From Gemmatimonadota bacterium (GTDB taxonomy: Bacteria; Gemmatimonadota; Gemmatimonadetes; Gemmatimonadales; GWC2-71-9), in the NCBI GenBank assembly GCA_003220795.1, contig QHTK01000049.1:1-64000 (forward strand): a stretch of DNA of 64,000 nucleotides, read 5' to 3'. Below the pieces are notes generated by a model. It had not been told where the DNA came from. It made no database searches and saw only the letters and a program-made list of their open reading frames with translations. The first letter of the stretch is position 1, and every line of letters starts with the position of its first letter. Below are positions 33,556 to 42,178 of the stretch, in pieces. The translations under genes were made by a program, and so were the position numbers.

Positions 33556-35754
33556 TCAGAACTCCGCGCTCACGCTCACCTGCACATGCCGCGGCAGGCC
33601 GGGCGTGAGAAACCGCTGCACCGGCGAGCCCGGCGCGAGCGGGTTCGCCGCGAACGTTCCGAAGCTCGCGTATCGCCTGTCGAAGACGTTGCGCACCATG
33701 CAGCGCAGCTCGAACCGCTGCCACTCCAGGAGGAGCGACGCGTCGGCCGCCGCGTAGTCCGGGAGCCGCCGCGTCGTGTTGGCCTCGTCGCCCCGGAGCC
33801 ACTGGCGGCCGACGTAACGCGCGTCGACGCCGACGCGCAGCGACCGCCCCGTGGTCCCGCCCGCGACGACCGGGGCCTGAATCCCTGCGTTGGCTCGGCT
33901 GTCGGGGACGAGGGGCAACACGTCGCCCGGGACGACCGTCTCGCCCGCCGGGTCCCGCGGTGTCGCGAGCCGCGCCGCGCTCCGGAACGTTGCGGCGGTG
34001 TAGCCATAGTTGGCGTACAGGCGCACGCCCCCGCTCTCCCACTGACCCGCCAGCTCGATCCCCGCGCGCCGCGTCGCCCCGATGTTCTGGAAATAGCCCG
34101 CCGTGAGATTCGAGGCGACGAAGAAGATGTCGTCGGACACGTCCGTCCAGAACGCGTCGGCGCTCAGGTCCACGTGACCTCCGGGGCCGCGAAAGTGCCA
34201 CCCGCTCTCGTACGTGGTCGCGATCACCGGTCGGAGCGCCGGATCGGGCCCCAGCGCGAACGGCAGCGGGCACGCCGCCGCCGGATCCGCGCAGCCGATC
34301 TCGACGAGCGCCGGGGCGCGAAACCCCCGGCTCACCGACCAAAACAGCTCGTGCCCCGACCCCGCGCTCCAGGTGAGGCCCACCCGGGGGCTCAGCCGTC
34401 GAAAGATGTTGAGCCCGCTTTGGCCCGGATCGAGCAAGTCCTCGAACGGCACGCGGATGTAGTCGTAGCGCCCCGCCACCGTCGCGGTCAGCGCCGGCGC
34501 GAGCGGCCAGTTGGCGCCGACGAAGGCGCCCAGGTCGACTTCGTTCGTCAGCACCGACTCGGTGAGCGAGTCCGGGCTGGTCGATCGCACGGCGTAGAGC
34601 CGCACCGCCGTGTGCTGATAGGCGCCGTCCACGCCTGCGAGCCAGCGCAGCGGCCGCCCGGCCAGGGCCACGGAGCCCGAGACCTGCACCGCCCCTCCGC
34701 CGAGGCGCTCGCGATTGCGCTCGCGGGTGTCGGGCGGGCTCGCGTTGCGGTTGAACTGATCAGTGGTGAGGGCCCGGCCGAAGCCGTTGAGCGCGAGCTG
34801 CATCCCACCCACGAGGCGGTGTGCGTTCAGCGTGACCAGATGGGCCAGCGGGGCGAAATAGTCTCCCGGTGTGAAGTTCACGCGGGGCGCCGCGGCGTAC
34901 GCACTTTCGGGCAGGCTCCCCGCCTGGAAGATGCGGTTGTCGGCTGCCGCGTAGCTCAGCGTCGCATCCCACGTGCCGGAAGTGACGCCGAGCTTGCCGA
35001 ACAGCGTGGCGGTGCGGCTCGGGGTCGCGGCGCGCCAGCCATCCTCGTGCTCGTACCGCGTGCCGACGTAGTAGTCCCACATCCCGCGGCGATCCCCGGC
35101 GCGCGCCTTCAGCTCGTAGCGTCCGAAGCTGCCGCCGGAGACCTCGACCTCCCGCTCGGCCGGCACGGTGCCGCGTCGCGTCACGAGGTTCACTGCCGCG
35201 CCAAGGGAGTTCCGGCCCAGCAGCACCGAGGGACCGTAGGTCACGTCCACGTGGTCCACGTCCTCGAGCGGCAGCAGGTCGAAGTTCACCTCGTGGGCGT
35301 CGGGCTCATTCACCCGCACGCCGTCCAGGTACACCGTCACTCCTTGGGGCAGGCCGATGGTCGGCGAGACCTGAAATCCCCGGAGCGTCACGTCCAGCTG
35401 GCCCGGCGCACCGAGCTCGTCCGACGTCGTGATGCCCGGCAGCTGCTCGAGCGCGTCCGCGAGCGAGCGCACCCCGCGCGCATCGAGGTCCGCCGCGTGC
35501 AGCGTGGCGGTACGGCCGGCGAGCCCGCGCGCCAGCTCGCGCACGGTGGGGAGCCGGACGCCGCTGACCACGACGGCGGCCAGGGTGTCGGTGGGGAGGG
35601 AGTCGGGCTGCTGGGCGCCGGCGAGCGAAGGCAGCGAGGCGAGGATGAGTGCGCCGGCGAGCAATTGCGGATTGCGGATTGGGGATTGCGGACTTGCAGG
35701 ACGGACGGCCAATCCGCAATCCACAATCGCCAATCCGCAATCAGTTGAACGCAT
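33556..35754 (-). CDS. TonB-dependent outer-membrane receptor
   Basis: The 732-residue protein has a signal peptide (LLAGALILASLPSLAGAQQ near residue 45 of the open frame), a plug domain (about 60-200) with the typical LADALEQLPGI, GFQVSPTIG and VYLDGVRVNEPDAHEV stretches, a conserved TYGPSVLLGRNSLGAAVNLVTR motif, and a C-terminal 22-strand barrel ending in VQVSVSAEF with terminal Phe. The ligand is unknown; siderophores or cobalamin are usual for the class. The start at ATG 35754 overlaps the preceding dehydrogenase gene by 14 bases, and residues 4-34 are encoded by an inverted array of 7-base repeats, so the native start may have been altered. Confidence 0.88.
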   Translation of the reverse strand: MRSTDCGLAIVDCGLAVRPASPQSPIRNPQLLAGALILASLPSLAGAQQPDSLPTDTLAAVVVSGVRLPTVRELARGLAGRTATLHAADLDARGVRSLADALEQLPGITTSDELGAPGQLDVTLRGFQVSPTIGLPQGVTVYLDGVRVNEPDAHEVNFDLLPLEDVDHVDVTYGPSVLLGRNSLGAAVNLVTRRGTVPAEREVEVSGGSFGRYELKARAGDRRGMWDYYVGTRYEHEDGWRAATPSRTATLFGKLGVTSGTWDATLSYAAADNRIFQAGSLPESAYAAAPRVNFTPGDYFAPLAHLVTLNAHRLVGGMQLALNGFGRALTTDQFNRNASPPDTRERNRERLGGGAVQVSGSVALAGRPLRWLAGVDGAYQHTAVRLYAVRSTSPDSLTESVLTNEVDLGAFVGANWPLAPALTATVAGRYDYIRVPFEDLLDPGQSGLNIFRRLSPRVGLTWSAGSGHELFWSVSRGFRAPALVEIGCADPAAACPLPFALGPDPALRPVIATTYESGWHFRGPGGHVDLSADAFWTDVSDDIFFVASNLTAGYFQNIGATRRAGIELAGQWESGGVRLYANYGYTAATFRSAARLATPRDPAGETVVPGDVLPLVPDSRANAGIQAPVVAGGTTGRSLRVGVDARYVGRQWLRGDEANTTRRLPDYAAADASLLLEWQRFELRCMVRNVFDRRYASFGTFAANPLAPGSPVQRFLTPGLPRHVQVSVSAEF
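35661..35745. repeat. Inverted pair of 7-base repeat arrays at the TonB receptor start
   Basis: On the minus strand five 7-base units (GATTGCG, GATTGGC, GATTGTG, GATTGCG, GATTGGC) begin four codons after the receptor ATG. About four to five units of the same family follow in opposite orientation (plus-strand GATTGCG, GATTGGG and relatives, 35661-35693). A centre of about 15 bases separates them. All of it lies in frame within the receptor gene, before the hydrophobic signal core. Confidence 0.85.
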
Positions 35755-36925
35755 TCAGCCCCGTAATCTCCTGCCCCAAGATGAGTGTGTGGATGTCGTG
35801 CGTCCCTTCGTACGTATAGACCGACTCGAGGTTCGCGAGGTGGCGCATGGCCTGATACTCGGCGAGGATGCCGTTGGCGCCGAGCAGCCGCCGGGTCTCG
35901 CGCGCGATGTCGGTCGCCATGCTGACGTTGTTGCGCTTCGCGAGCGACACCTGCTGGGGCGTGACCTTCCCCTGATCCTTGAGGCGGCCGAGCTGGAGGC
36001 AGAGCAGCTGCGCCTTGGTGATTTCGGTGAGCATCTCGGCGAGCCGCGCCTGCTGCAGCTGAAAGCCGCCGATCGGCTTGCCGAACATCACCCGGGCCTT
36101 GGCGTAGCTCACCGCTTCGTCGTAGCACGCCATGGCCGAGCCCACCGCTCCCCACGCGATGCCGTAGCGTGCCTGCGTGAGGCACATCAGCGGCGACTTC
36201 AAGCCCGCCGATTTCGGCAGCACGGCGTCCTTCGCCACGCACACATCCTGTAAGACCAGCTCGCTCGTGTCGCTGGCGCGTAGCGACAGCTTCCCCTTCT
36301 GGTCCTTCGCCGAGAAGCCCTGCGTGTCGGTCGGGACGATGAAGCCGCGGATCGATTCCACGTCGTCGGGCTTGCCGGTCTTCGCCCAGATGATCGCCGC
36401 GTGCGCGGTCGACCCATTGGTGATCCACATCTTGGCGCCGTTCAGGATCCAGCCGCTCTTGGTCTCCCTGGCGACCGTAATCATGCCGGCGGGGTTCGAG
36501 CCGTAGTCGGGCTCCGTCAGTCCGAAGCACCCGATCACCTCGCCTGTGGCCATCTTCGGGAGCCAGTGCCGCTTCTGTTCCTCCGAGCCGAAGGCGAAGA
36601 TCGGGTACATCACAAGGGCGCCCTGCACTGAGGCGAACGAGCGCACGCCCGAATCGCCGCGCTCGAGCTCCTGCATGATGAGCCCGTAGGCGACGTGGTT
36701 GAGGCCGGCGCAGCCGTACTCTTCGGGCAGGTTGGCGCCGAACAACCCCAGCTCCGCCATCTGGGGCACCAGGTGCTTCGGGAACCGTCCCTCGAGGTAG
36801 TGCTCGGCGATCACGGGCATGAGGTTGTCGTCCACCCAGGCGCGCACCGTGTCGCGCACCGCACGCTCTTCCTCGGACAAGAGCCCGTCGACGTTATAGA
36901 AGTCGACGCCCTGGAACTTGGCCAT
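35741..36925 (-). CDS. Acyl-CoA dehydrogenase, glutaryl-CoA dehydrogenase-like
   Basis: The 394-residue flavoenzyme starts MAKFQGVDFYNVDGLLSEEE and has GLTEPDYGSNPAGM near residue 130, GAKMWITNGSTA, IGGFQLQQARLAEMLTEI and the C-terminal YTYEGTHDIHTLILGQEITG, in which the Glu of YEGT is the catalytic base position in glutaryl-CoA dehydrogenases. Its electrons would go to the ETF encoded nearby. The exact acyl substrate is not proven. The receptor gene overlaps its end. Confidence 0.9.
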   Translation of the reverse strand: MAKFQGVDFYNVDGLLSEEERAVRDTVRAWVDDNLMPVIAEHYLEGRFPKHLVPQMAELGLFGANLPEEYGCAGLNHVAYGLIMQELERGDSGVRSFASVQGALVMYPIFAFGSEEQKRHWLPKMATGEVIGCFGLTEPDYGSNPAGMITVARETKSGWILNGAKMWITNGSTAHAAIIWAKTGKPDDVESIRGFIVPTDTQGFSAKDQKGKLSLRASDTSELVLQDVCVAKDAVLPKSAGLKSPLMCLTQARYGIAWGAVGSAMACYDEAVSYAKARVMFGKPIGGFQLQQARLAEMLTEITKAQLLCLQLGRLKDQGKVTPQQVSLAKRNNVSMATDIARETRRLLGANGILAEYQAMRHLANLESVYTYEGTHDIHTLILGQEITGLNAFN

Positions 36926-36973
36926 GTGAGCCTCAGGGAGCAGGGTTCAACGTCGCGACTCGCGACTTGGAAC

Positions 36974-37831
36974 TTAACCGGCGACTTGCACCTGCGGCGC
37001 TGGCGCCTGGCGGCTAGTGCGGGCGAAGGCGACCGTATCCGACGCGCGGAATTTCCCGCGCTCCGTCTCCCACCGGAAGATGGTGACCTGCACCGCCGAC
37101 GGCTCGATGGTGACGAAGTTGAAGCTCGACGGTCGGCCGCCCCGGGTGCGGGTGGAGAGCGTCCCCGCGGCGGAGACGACCACGCGCCCCTGCAGCTGCT
37201 CCGCGACCTCCTGGTGGTCGTGCCCGCACAGCACCACCTCCGCACCGGACTCGACGATGCGGCGCTGCGCCTGGCGCCAGCGGGCGAGCCCCATGCGGCG
37301 CGAGATCTCCCCCCGCAGAACGTTGTGGTGCAGCACCAGGATGCGCGCCTGCTCGGGAGCCGCGGCCGCGAAGACCTGCTTCACCCGCGCCACCTCCCGC
37401 TTCGGCAGGTGCCCTTTGACGGCCAGGTCCCGCAGCCGGAGCGTGAGCGAGCCCCACGCCACCCCGTGCGACGTCAGGGCACCCACGATGACCGCGCCCC
37501 GCACGGTGAGCGTCGGCGCCAAGTCGGCGCCGAAATAGTGCACGTACTTGCGGTACAGCGCGTCCTTACCGAACGGGATGAGGGGCCGGGTCCACCACTG
37601 CACGTCGTGGTTCCCCGGGATCACGTGCACCGGAGCGGTTTCGGCCGCGAGGTTCGCGAACGCCCGGGCCCGTTGCAGCTCGCCGTGGCGGGCGCGTTGC
37701 GACAGGTCCCCGGCGATCACGGTGACATCGGGGCGGAGGTCCGGAATCATTTTCTCGAGCGCTTCGATCTTCCGGACGTCGGCGAGGCCGCCGAAATGCA
37801 GATCGGCGAGGTGCAGCAGCTGGACGGTCAC
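36974..37831 (-). CDS. Calcineurin-like metallophosphoesterase
   Basis: The 285-residue protein has the two-metal motifs in order: LLHLADLHFGG (D and H, residues 5-15), VIAGDLSQRA, VIPGNHDVQW, LVLHHNV and VLCGHDHQEV, ending in AAGTLSTRTRGG. It is cytosolic by sequence and probably hydrolyses a phosphodiester, substrate unknown. GTG 37831 overlaps the stop of the upstream DUF4139 gene in GTGA, indicating coupling. The longer frame to 37951 reads through that gene and is rejected. Confidence 0.88.
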   Translation of the reverse strand: MTVQLLHLADLHFGGLADVRKIEALEKMIPDLRPDVTVIAGDLSQRARHGELQRARAFANLAAETAPVHVIPGNHDVQWWTRPLIPFGKDALYRKYVHYFGADLAPTLTVRGAVIVGALTSHGVAWGSLTLRLRDLAVKGHLPKREVARVKQVFAAAAPEQARILVLHHNVLRGEISRRMGLARWRQAQRRIVESGAEVVLCGHDHQEVAEQLQGRVVVSAAGTLSTRTRGGRPSSFNFVTIEPSAVQVTIFRWETERGKFRASDTVAFARTSRQAPAPQVQVAG

Positions 37832-39228
37832 GATTCTGCCTGCACGGTATAGGTGAGCATCGCCGCGCCGCTCGCCGCCACGGGGATGCGGAAGCGCACC
37901 TCCGTCGCGGAGAGCTTCTCGGCGGGGAGGCTGCTTTCCACGATTTGCCACACGCCGTAGCGCGCTTCGCGCACGTCCACCGTGACGGCCTCCGGCTTCG
38001 CGTTGGTGATCGTCACCCGGTACGCCGCGGTGACACGCTGCCGCGGCGGCAGGCCGCGGCGCGGCGGCGCCAGCTGCTCCTGATTGTAATCAGTCTGCAC
38101 CCGCTCGGCAGTCACGTCGAAGGCCTCCCCAGACTGCACCCGGAGGTCGCGCCCCGGCGCGGTGTGATCGCTGCGTGCCTCGCCCACGAGCTGTACCCGG
38201 CCGGCGGAGTCCGCCTGATAGAGCTGCAGCGTGCCACCGGGCAACGGCCGATCGCCGAACGGCGTCCCACGAGGGCGCTTGAGCGTGTACCACACCTGCA
38301 CGGGCACGCGATTCGGCTCGGCGGCAGACTGCCCCAGAAAGCCACGCCACGGCAGCGCCCCGGGCACGCTTAGCTCCTGCGTGTACAGGACGGCGGCCCG
38401 GGGGAACAGGGCGGTCGTGACCGGGGCGCCGGGCTCGATCGAGAGGCGACCGGAGAGCTGGTACACGTGCGTCTCGCCGACGGCCTCCTCCGCGGCGCCC
38501 GCGAGAACGGGGGGCGACCCGATCACCATCCGCTCGGCTCGAGCGGTCTCGAACACGACCGGAGCCGGGCCCCGAGCCCGGCCGATCGACCCCGCCACGA
38601 GCTGCACCTCCGCGCTGTCGGCGGCGAGCGACTGGGACGTGATCGTGGCCGCCCCTGATACCTGACACCGGACACCCGTCAGTATCACTTGGTAGACCGC
38701 CTCCCAGCTCGCTCCTCGAGTGAGCCAGGCAAGCTCGGTGCGCGGCCGTGCCCGCGCTGCCTCGAGCACCACCGTCGCCTCGGGCGCCGTGCGGACCAGC
38801 TCCGCGGGGAACATCGGCTCACCCGGCTCCGACAAGACGAAGCGCCCGTCGGACAGGCGGTACTGCGGCGGGCTGGCCCGAACCACGGTCGCCCGCACGG
38901 TATCGCTCCTGCCGTCCTCCCGCCGCCGCACGAACGCGAGCGTCTGCCCTGCGGCGCGCCGCAGTGCGCCGTCCCGATCCGTGGGCGTCCGCGCGATCGC
39001 CGACAGGAGCGCGACGCCCGTGTCCGGAGAGAAGAGCGTGGCCGGGTCCAAGTCCTCGACCCTCAGCGTGAGGGTGTTCCGCCCCTTCTCGAGCGCCTGG
39101 GCCAGCGTGCGCCGCACCACCACCCGGCCGTCTGAGTAAATCGAGAGGGATGTCTGGCCGGCGAGCGGCACCGCGACGGCCAGCCCTGCGAGCACGTGCA
39201 ACATGCGACGTGCGACGGGAAACGTCAT
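37828..39228 (-). CDS. Exported DUF4139-type protein
   Basis: The product (466 residues from ATG 39228) carries a signal peptide (HVLAGLAVAVPLAGQ) and a long beta-rich region. The later part has ELAWLTRGASWEAVYQVIL near residue 180 and KPEAVTVDVREARYGVWQIVES near 430, which match the pattern of DUF4139 proteins. Their function is unknown; they are exported. The start overlaps the upstream zinc-ribbon gene in ATGA, and the end overlaps the phosphoesterase start, so three genes are coupled. Confidence 0.75.
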   Translation of the reverse strand: MTFPVARRMLHVLAGLAVAVPLAGQTSLSIYSDGRVVVRRTLAQALEKGRNTLTLRVEDLDPATLFSPDTGVALLSAIARTPTDRDGALRRAAGQTLAFVRRREDGRSDTVRATVVRASPPQYRLSDGRFVLSEPGEPMFPAELVRTAPEATVVLEAARARPRTELAWLTRGASWEAVYQVILTGVRCQVSGAATITSQSLAADSAEVQLVAGSIGRARGPAPVVFETARAERMVIGSPPVLAGAAEEAVGETHVYQLSGRLSIEPGAPVTTALFPRAAVLYTQELSVPGALPWRGFLGQSAAEPNRVPVQVWYTLKRPRGTPFGDRPLPGGTLQLYQADSAGRVQLVGEARSDHTAPGRDLRVQSGEAFDVTAERVQTDYNQEQLAPPRRGLPPRQRVTAAYRVTITNAKPEAVTVDVREARYGVWQIVESSLPAEKLSATEVRFRIPVAASGAAMLTYTVQAES

Positions 39229-39551
39229 CGCAGCCATTCGAGCGCGATCCTCATGGCAATCCGATAGGTCAGCAGGTACCACGCCACCACGGCGACCGCT
39301 CCCACGGTCCGCGCGGTCGCCTGCCAGTCGGGGGAGACGGATCGGAGCGTAAGCATCACGTACCCCGCGAGCAGCACTGTAGTTACCAGCGCCACTAGAC
39401 GTCCTATGCGTGACGCCTTTCCCGTGACGATTTGGGCACAGCGGCCGCAGAGACCACCTATCTCGATGCCCCCGGTGGTCTCCCCGCAGCGGCTGCAGGG
39501 GTGGCTAGAGCCGCCGGACCACGGCGCGGGCGAACTCGGTGGTCGAAGCAC
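39225..39551 (-). CDS. Small zinc-ribbon membrane protein
   Basis: The 108-residue frame has a CSRCG and CGRC pair (about residues 19-38), suggesting a zinc ribbon, then two membrane helices (RLVALVTTVLLAGYVMLTL and TVGAVAVVAWYLLTYRIA). No ATG is available; GTG 39551 makes it overlap the isocitrate dehydrogenase gene by 47 bases on the same strand in another frame. A 13/14-base repeat array (39398-39436) is read in frame between ribbon and first helix. The domain pattern supports a real gene; function is unknown. Confidence 0.6.
   Translation of the reverse strand: MLRPPSSPAPWSGGSSHPCSRCGETTGGIEIGGLCGRCAQIVTGKASRIGRLVALVTTVLLAGYVMLTLRSVSPDWQATARTVGAVAVVAWYLLTYRIAMRIALEWLR
39398..39436. repeat. 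Short array of GACG-type repeats inside a small gene
   Basis: Two 14-base units, GACGTCCTATGCGT and GACGCCTTTCCCGT, plus a partial third (GACGATTTGGG) resemble the 13-base units at 12313-12377 and 14725-14785. The array is in frame in the zinc-ribbon protein (IVTGKASRIGRL). Confidence 0.55.
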
Positions 39552-40518
39552 TGCCTCCCAGGTCTTTCGTGCGAACGTTGTCCTTGACGATGGCGGTTTC
39601 GAGCGCCCGGCGCAGCCGGTCCCCCGCCTCGAGCTCGCCGATGTGATCGAGCATCATCGCCGCTGCGAGCAGCTGCGCCGACGGGTTGGCGATCCCCTGC
39701 CCCGCGATATCGGGTGCGGAGCCGTGCACCGCTTCGAAGATCGCGGCCGTTTCCCCGATGTTCGCCCCGGGGGCGAGTCCCAGGCCGCCCACCAGACCCG
39801 AGGCCTCGTCCGACAGGATGTCGCCGAACAGGTTCGTCGTCACGATCACGTCGAACTGTGCCGGGTTGATCACCAGCTGCATGGCGGCGTTGTCCACGAT
39901 CTTGTCATCCGAGGCGATCTGTCCCTCGTATTCCTGCGCGATCTGCCGCGCCGTTTCGAGGAACAACCCCGACGTCGCCTTGAGGATGTTCGCCTTGTGG
40001 ACCACCGTCACCTTCTTGCGGCCGTGCCGCTTGGCATACTCGAAGGCGTAGCGCACGATGCGCCGGCACCCGTCGCGCGTCATCACCGAGGTTGCCTGCG
40101 CGAGCGCCTTGGGATCGCCCCCGACCTTGAACGTGCGATCCATCCCGACGTACAGCCCCTCGGTGTTCTCGCGGACGATGACGAGGTCGACGTTCTGGTA
40201 ACGCCCGCCCGGCACGATGGACTTCACCGGGCGCACGTTGGCGTACAGCTCGAACTCCTGCCGCAGCGCCACGTTGACCGACCGGTATCCGCCGCCTACC
40301 GGCGTGGTGAGCGGGCCCTTGAGCGCGAGCCCGGTGCGGCGGATCGAGTCGAGCGTGGCGTTGGGGAGCGGCGTGCCGGCCTTCTCGATGGCGCTCATCC
40401 CGCCGTACTCCTCGTCCCACTCGATCCGTACCCCCAAACCGTCCAGCACCTGCAGCGTTGCCTGCGTGATCTCGGGTCCGATTCCGTCGCCGGCGATCAG
40501 CGTCGCCTCGCGCGTCAC
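39505..40518 (-). CDS. NAD(P)-dependent isocitrate/isopropylmalate dehydrogenase family enzyme
   Basis: The 337-residue enzyme starts TREATLIAGDGIGPEIT and has LALKGPLTTPVGGGYRSVNVALRQ near residue 75, VRPVKSI, VIVRENTEGLYVGMD, the VHKANILKATSGLF Lys, TTNLFGDILSDEASGLVGGLG and EAVHGSAPDIAGQGIANP. The SVNV segment and the short length fit NAD-type isocitrate dehydrogenase more than LeuB, but the distinction is inferred. GTG 40518 overlaps the stop of the upstream lipoprotein gene in GTGA. Confidence 0.88.
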   Translation of the reverse strand: MTREATLIAGDGIGPEITQATLQVLDGLGVRIEWDEEYGGMSAIEKAGTPLPNATLDSIRRTGLALKGPLTTPVGGGYRSVNVALRQEFELYANVRPVKSIVPGGRYQNVDLVIVRENTEGLYVGMDRTFKVGGDPKALAQATSVMTRDGCRRIVRYAFEYAKRHGRKKVTVVHKANILKATSGLFLETARQIAQEYEGQIASDDKIVDNAAMQLVINPAQFDVIVTTNLFGDILSDEASGLVGGLGLAPGANIGETAAIFEAVHGSAPDIAGQGIANPSAQLLAAAMMLDHIGELEAGDRLRRALETAIVKDNVRTKDLGGSASTTEFARAVVRRL

Positions 40519-41228
40519 GGCAGCCCCGGCGTGAGGCTCTTCACGGCGCCCGTCAGCGCCGACCAGGGATCGTCGCCGTCGCCGCGCGCCGTGGTCCGGA
40601 ACCCCAGGCGCCCGGTGCGCACGTCGACCATCACGATTGTCAGCTCCGCCGTCGCGGGCGGGCGGTCGGGCGGACGGGCGGCCGGGAGGGGCGGCGCCGC
40701 GACCGGCCGCCCGTCCGCCTGACCGCCCGCCCGCCGGTAGACCAGCGCCGCCGGCACGAGCGCGTAGCGGCCGCCGTTCGCGGCCAGCGCCACCAGGGTG
40801 CGTAGCTCGCCGCGCAGCGGGTCGGGCACGATCTCGATGTTCGGCGCCCGCAGGAGCGCGGTGCCCATCTGGTCCGGATCGGGTGCGATCCCGGGGGCGC
40901 GGCGCGCCGCCTTGCGCAACGCTTCGGGGAGCACCCACGTCACCTCCGGTGCACGCGCCGTGAGCAGCGTGCCGATCACGCTGTCGGCCTGGGCCAGCGC
41001 CGCACGCCGGTCCGCGAACTTGGCCTGCCAGTGCAGTGAGTCTTCGGCGGCGAGCAGGGTGAGCGGCAGCACGCTGACCTGTTGGGCGGCCAGCCCGGCG
41101 GTGGGGAGTGGCTGAGTGGGCGCTGGAGTCTCGACGTGCTGCCGGCCGCCGCAGCCGGCGAGCAACGCGATGGCCACGCCGCACCGGGCACCACGCACTA
41201 AGTTTTTGATTTGTAAGGGATTAGTCAC
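40515..41228 (-). CDS. Lipoprotein of unknown function
   Basis: The product (237 residues from GTG 41228) has a signal peptide with lipobox LLAGC near residue 26 and a globular domain with IVPDPLRGELRTLVALAANGGRYALVPAALVYRR and TAELTIVMVDVRTGRLGF, reminiscent of lipoproteins that assemble around outer-membrane or transport complexes. A second GTG at 41198 directly before RGARCGVAIALLAGC is an equally good start, and the AT-rich bases before it could be promoter. Residues from 40654-40734 (GGQADGRPV to RPPDRPPA) derive from a near-perfect inverted repeat. No family recognised. Confidence 0.6.
   Translation of the reverse strand: MTNPLQIKNLVRGARCGVAIALLAGCGGRQHVETPAPTQPLPTAGLAAQQVSVLPLTLLAAEDSLHWQAKFADRRAALAQADSVIGTLLTARAPEVTWVLPEALRKAARRAPGIAPDPDQMGTALLRAPNIEIVPDPLRGELRTLVALAANGGRYALVPAALVYRRAGGQADGRPVAAPPLPAARPPDRPPATAELTIVMVDVRTGRLGFRTTARGDGDDPWSALTGAVKSLTPGLP
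40654..40734. repeat. Inverted pair of 8-base GCGGNCGG arrays inside a lipoprotein gene
   Basis: The arms 40654-40683 and 40705-40734 are 30 bases each and pair with one mismatch around a 21-base centre. Each arm consists of nearly four 8-base GCGGNCGG units. The coded stretch is Pro/Arg/Ala/Gly rich and looks like an inserted loop between two strands. Confidence 0.85.
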
Positions 41229-41259
41229 GGCGCCAATATCGTGAGCGCGCCTGGGTTTT

Positions 41260-42099
41260 TCAAGAAGCGAGTGTCAAGCCGCCGTCCACCACGATCACCT
41301 GCCCGGTGATGTGCCGCGCCGCCTCGCTGCACAGAAACACGATGACGCGCGCCACGTCCTCCGGGTCCGCCACCCGCCCCAACACCGACTCGTGCTCAGC
41401 CCGTTCCAGCACTTCGCGTGGCAGCTTGGACAGCAGATCGGTCTTGACGAACCCAGGGGCGACCGCGTTGACGTTGACGTTGGAGGGGCCGAGGTCGACC
41501 GCCGCCGACTTGGTGAGCCCGATCAGTCCCGCCTTGCTCGCCGCGTAGTTCGCGATCCCGAACCCGGGCCGGAACGCCTGATGGCTCGCGACGTTGACGA
41601 TCTTGCCGAAGCGCTGGGCGCGCATCGGCTGCGCCACGGCCTGAATACAGTTGAAGGCGCCGGTGACGTTGGTGTCCAGCACCTCCTGCCAAGCGTCCGG
41701 CTCGAGCCGCCACAGGGCGCCGTCATGGGCCACGCCGGCATTGTTGACCAAGTAATGCACCCCGCCCAGCCGCTCGCGCACCGTGCCGACGAACTTGGCG
41801 ACTTCAGCGTGGTTGCGGACGTCGCAGCGGGCGCAGTAGACCGGCACCCCCAGGGCGCGGATCGCGGTCTCGGTGAGCAGCGCCTGGGCGCCGACGTCGC
41901 GCTCCGGGAGCTCGACGTAATTGATGGCTACCGCCGTGCCGCGTTGCGCGAACTCGATCGCGGTGGCGCGACCCAGGCCTGTCGCGCCGCCCGTGACGAT
42001 CGCCACCCGGCCCTGCACGGTCTCGGTCAGGCGGAGCGGATCGGGGCGCGTCTCCGTCGCCGGAGCACCGACGGCCGATGCCCCGCGGGACGCGAGCAC
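41260..42099 (-). CDS. Short-chain dehydrogenase/reductase, FabG-like
   Basis: The protein has the NAD(P)-binding TGGATGLGRA motif about 35 residues from the start, NNAGVAHDG, the catalytic Ser of VNVASHQAF, the YAASKAG Tyr-x3-Lys motif and APGFVKTDLL, ending in GQVIVVDGGLTLAS, as in FabG-type 3-oxoacyl reductases. The start is uncertain: ATG 42150 would put a promoter and operator palindrome into the coding region and has AT-rich codons, so I use GTG 42099; GTG 42018, right before QGRVAIVTGG, is also possible. It diverges from cstA. Substrate unknown. Confidence 0.8.
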   Translation of the reverse strand: MLASRGASAVGAPATETRPDPLRLTETVQGRVAIVTGGATGLGRATAIEFAQRGTAVAINYVELPERDVGAQALLTETAIRALGVPVYCARCDVRNHAEVAKFVGTVRERLGGVHYLVNNAGVAHDGALWRLEPDAWQEVLDTNVTGAFNCIQAVAQPMRAQRFGKIVNVASHQAFRPGFGIANYAASKAGLIGLTKSAAVDLGPSNVNVNAVAPGFVKTDLLSKLPREVLERAEHESVLGRVADPEDVARVIVFLCSEAARHITGQVIVVDGGLTLAS

Positions 42100-42108
42100 C
42101 CACGACGC

Positions 42109-42137
42109 TTGAGTCGTCAAGATTTCGAACCTATGTT
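42109..42137 (+). promoter_or_regulatory. Sigma-70-like promoter for cstA
   Basis: TTGAGT at 42109-42114 and TATGTT at 42132-42137 are separated by 17 bases. The expected transcript start is near 42144, leaving a short leader before ATG 42179. The -10 element lies within a palindrome. Confidence 0.5.
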
Positions 42138-42143
42138 CGAAAT
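42122..42143. promoter_or_regulatory. CGAAC-N4-GTTCG operator palindrome over the cstA -10 element
   Basis: ATTTCGAAC and GTTCGAAAT are perfect 9-base arms around CTAT. The core CGAAC-N4-GTTCG has the form of the LexA/SOS box of Gram-positive bacteria. The location on the -10 hexamer is where a repressor would block transcription. Whether LexA or another regulator binds is not known. Confidence 0.5.
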
Positions 42144-42178
42144 TGAACATCGGCAAGGCACGGCGTAACTTGGGCCCC

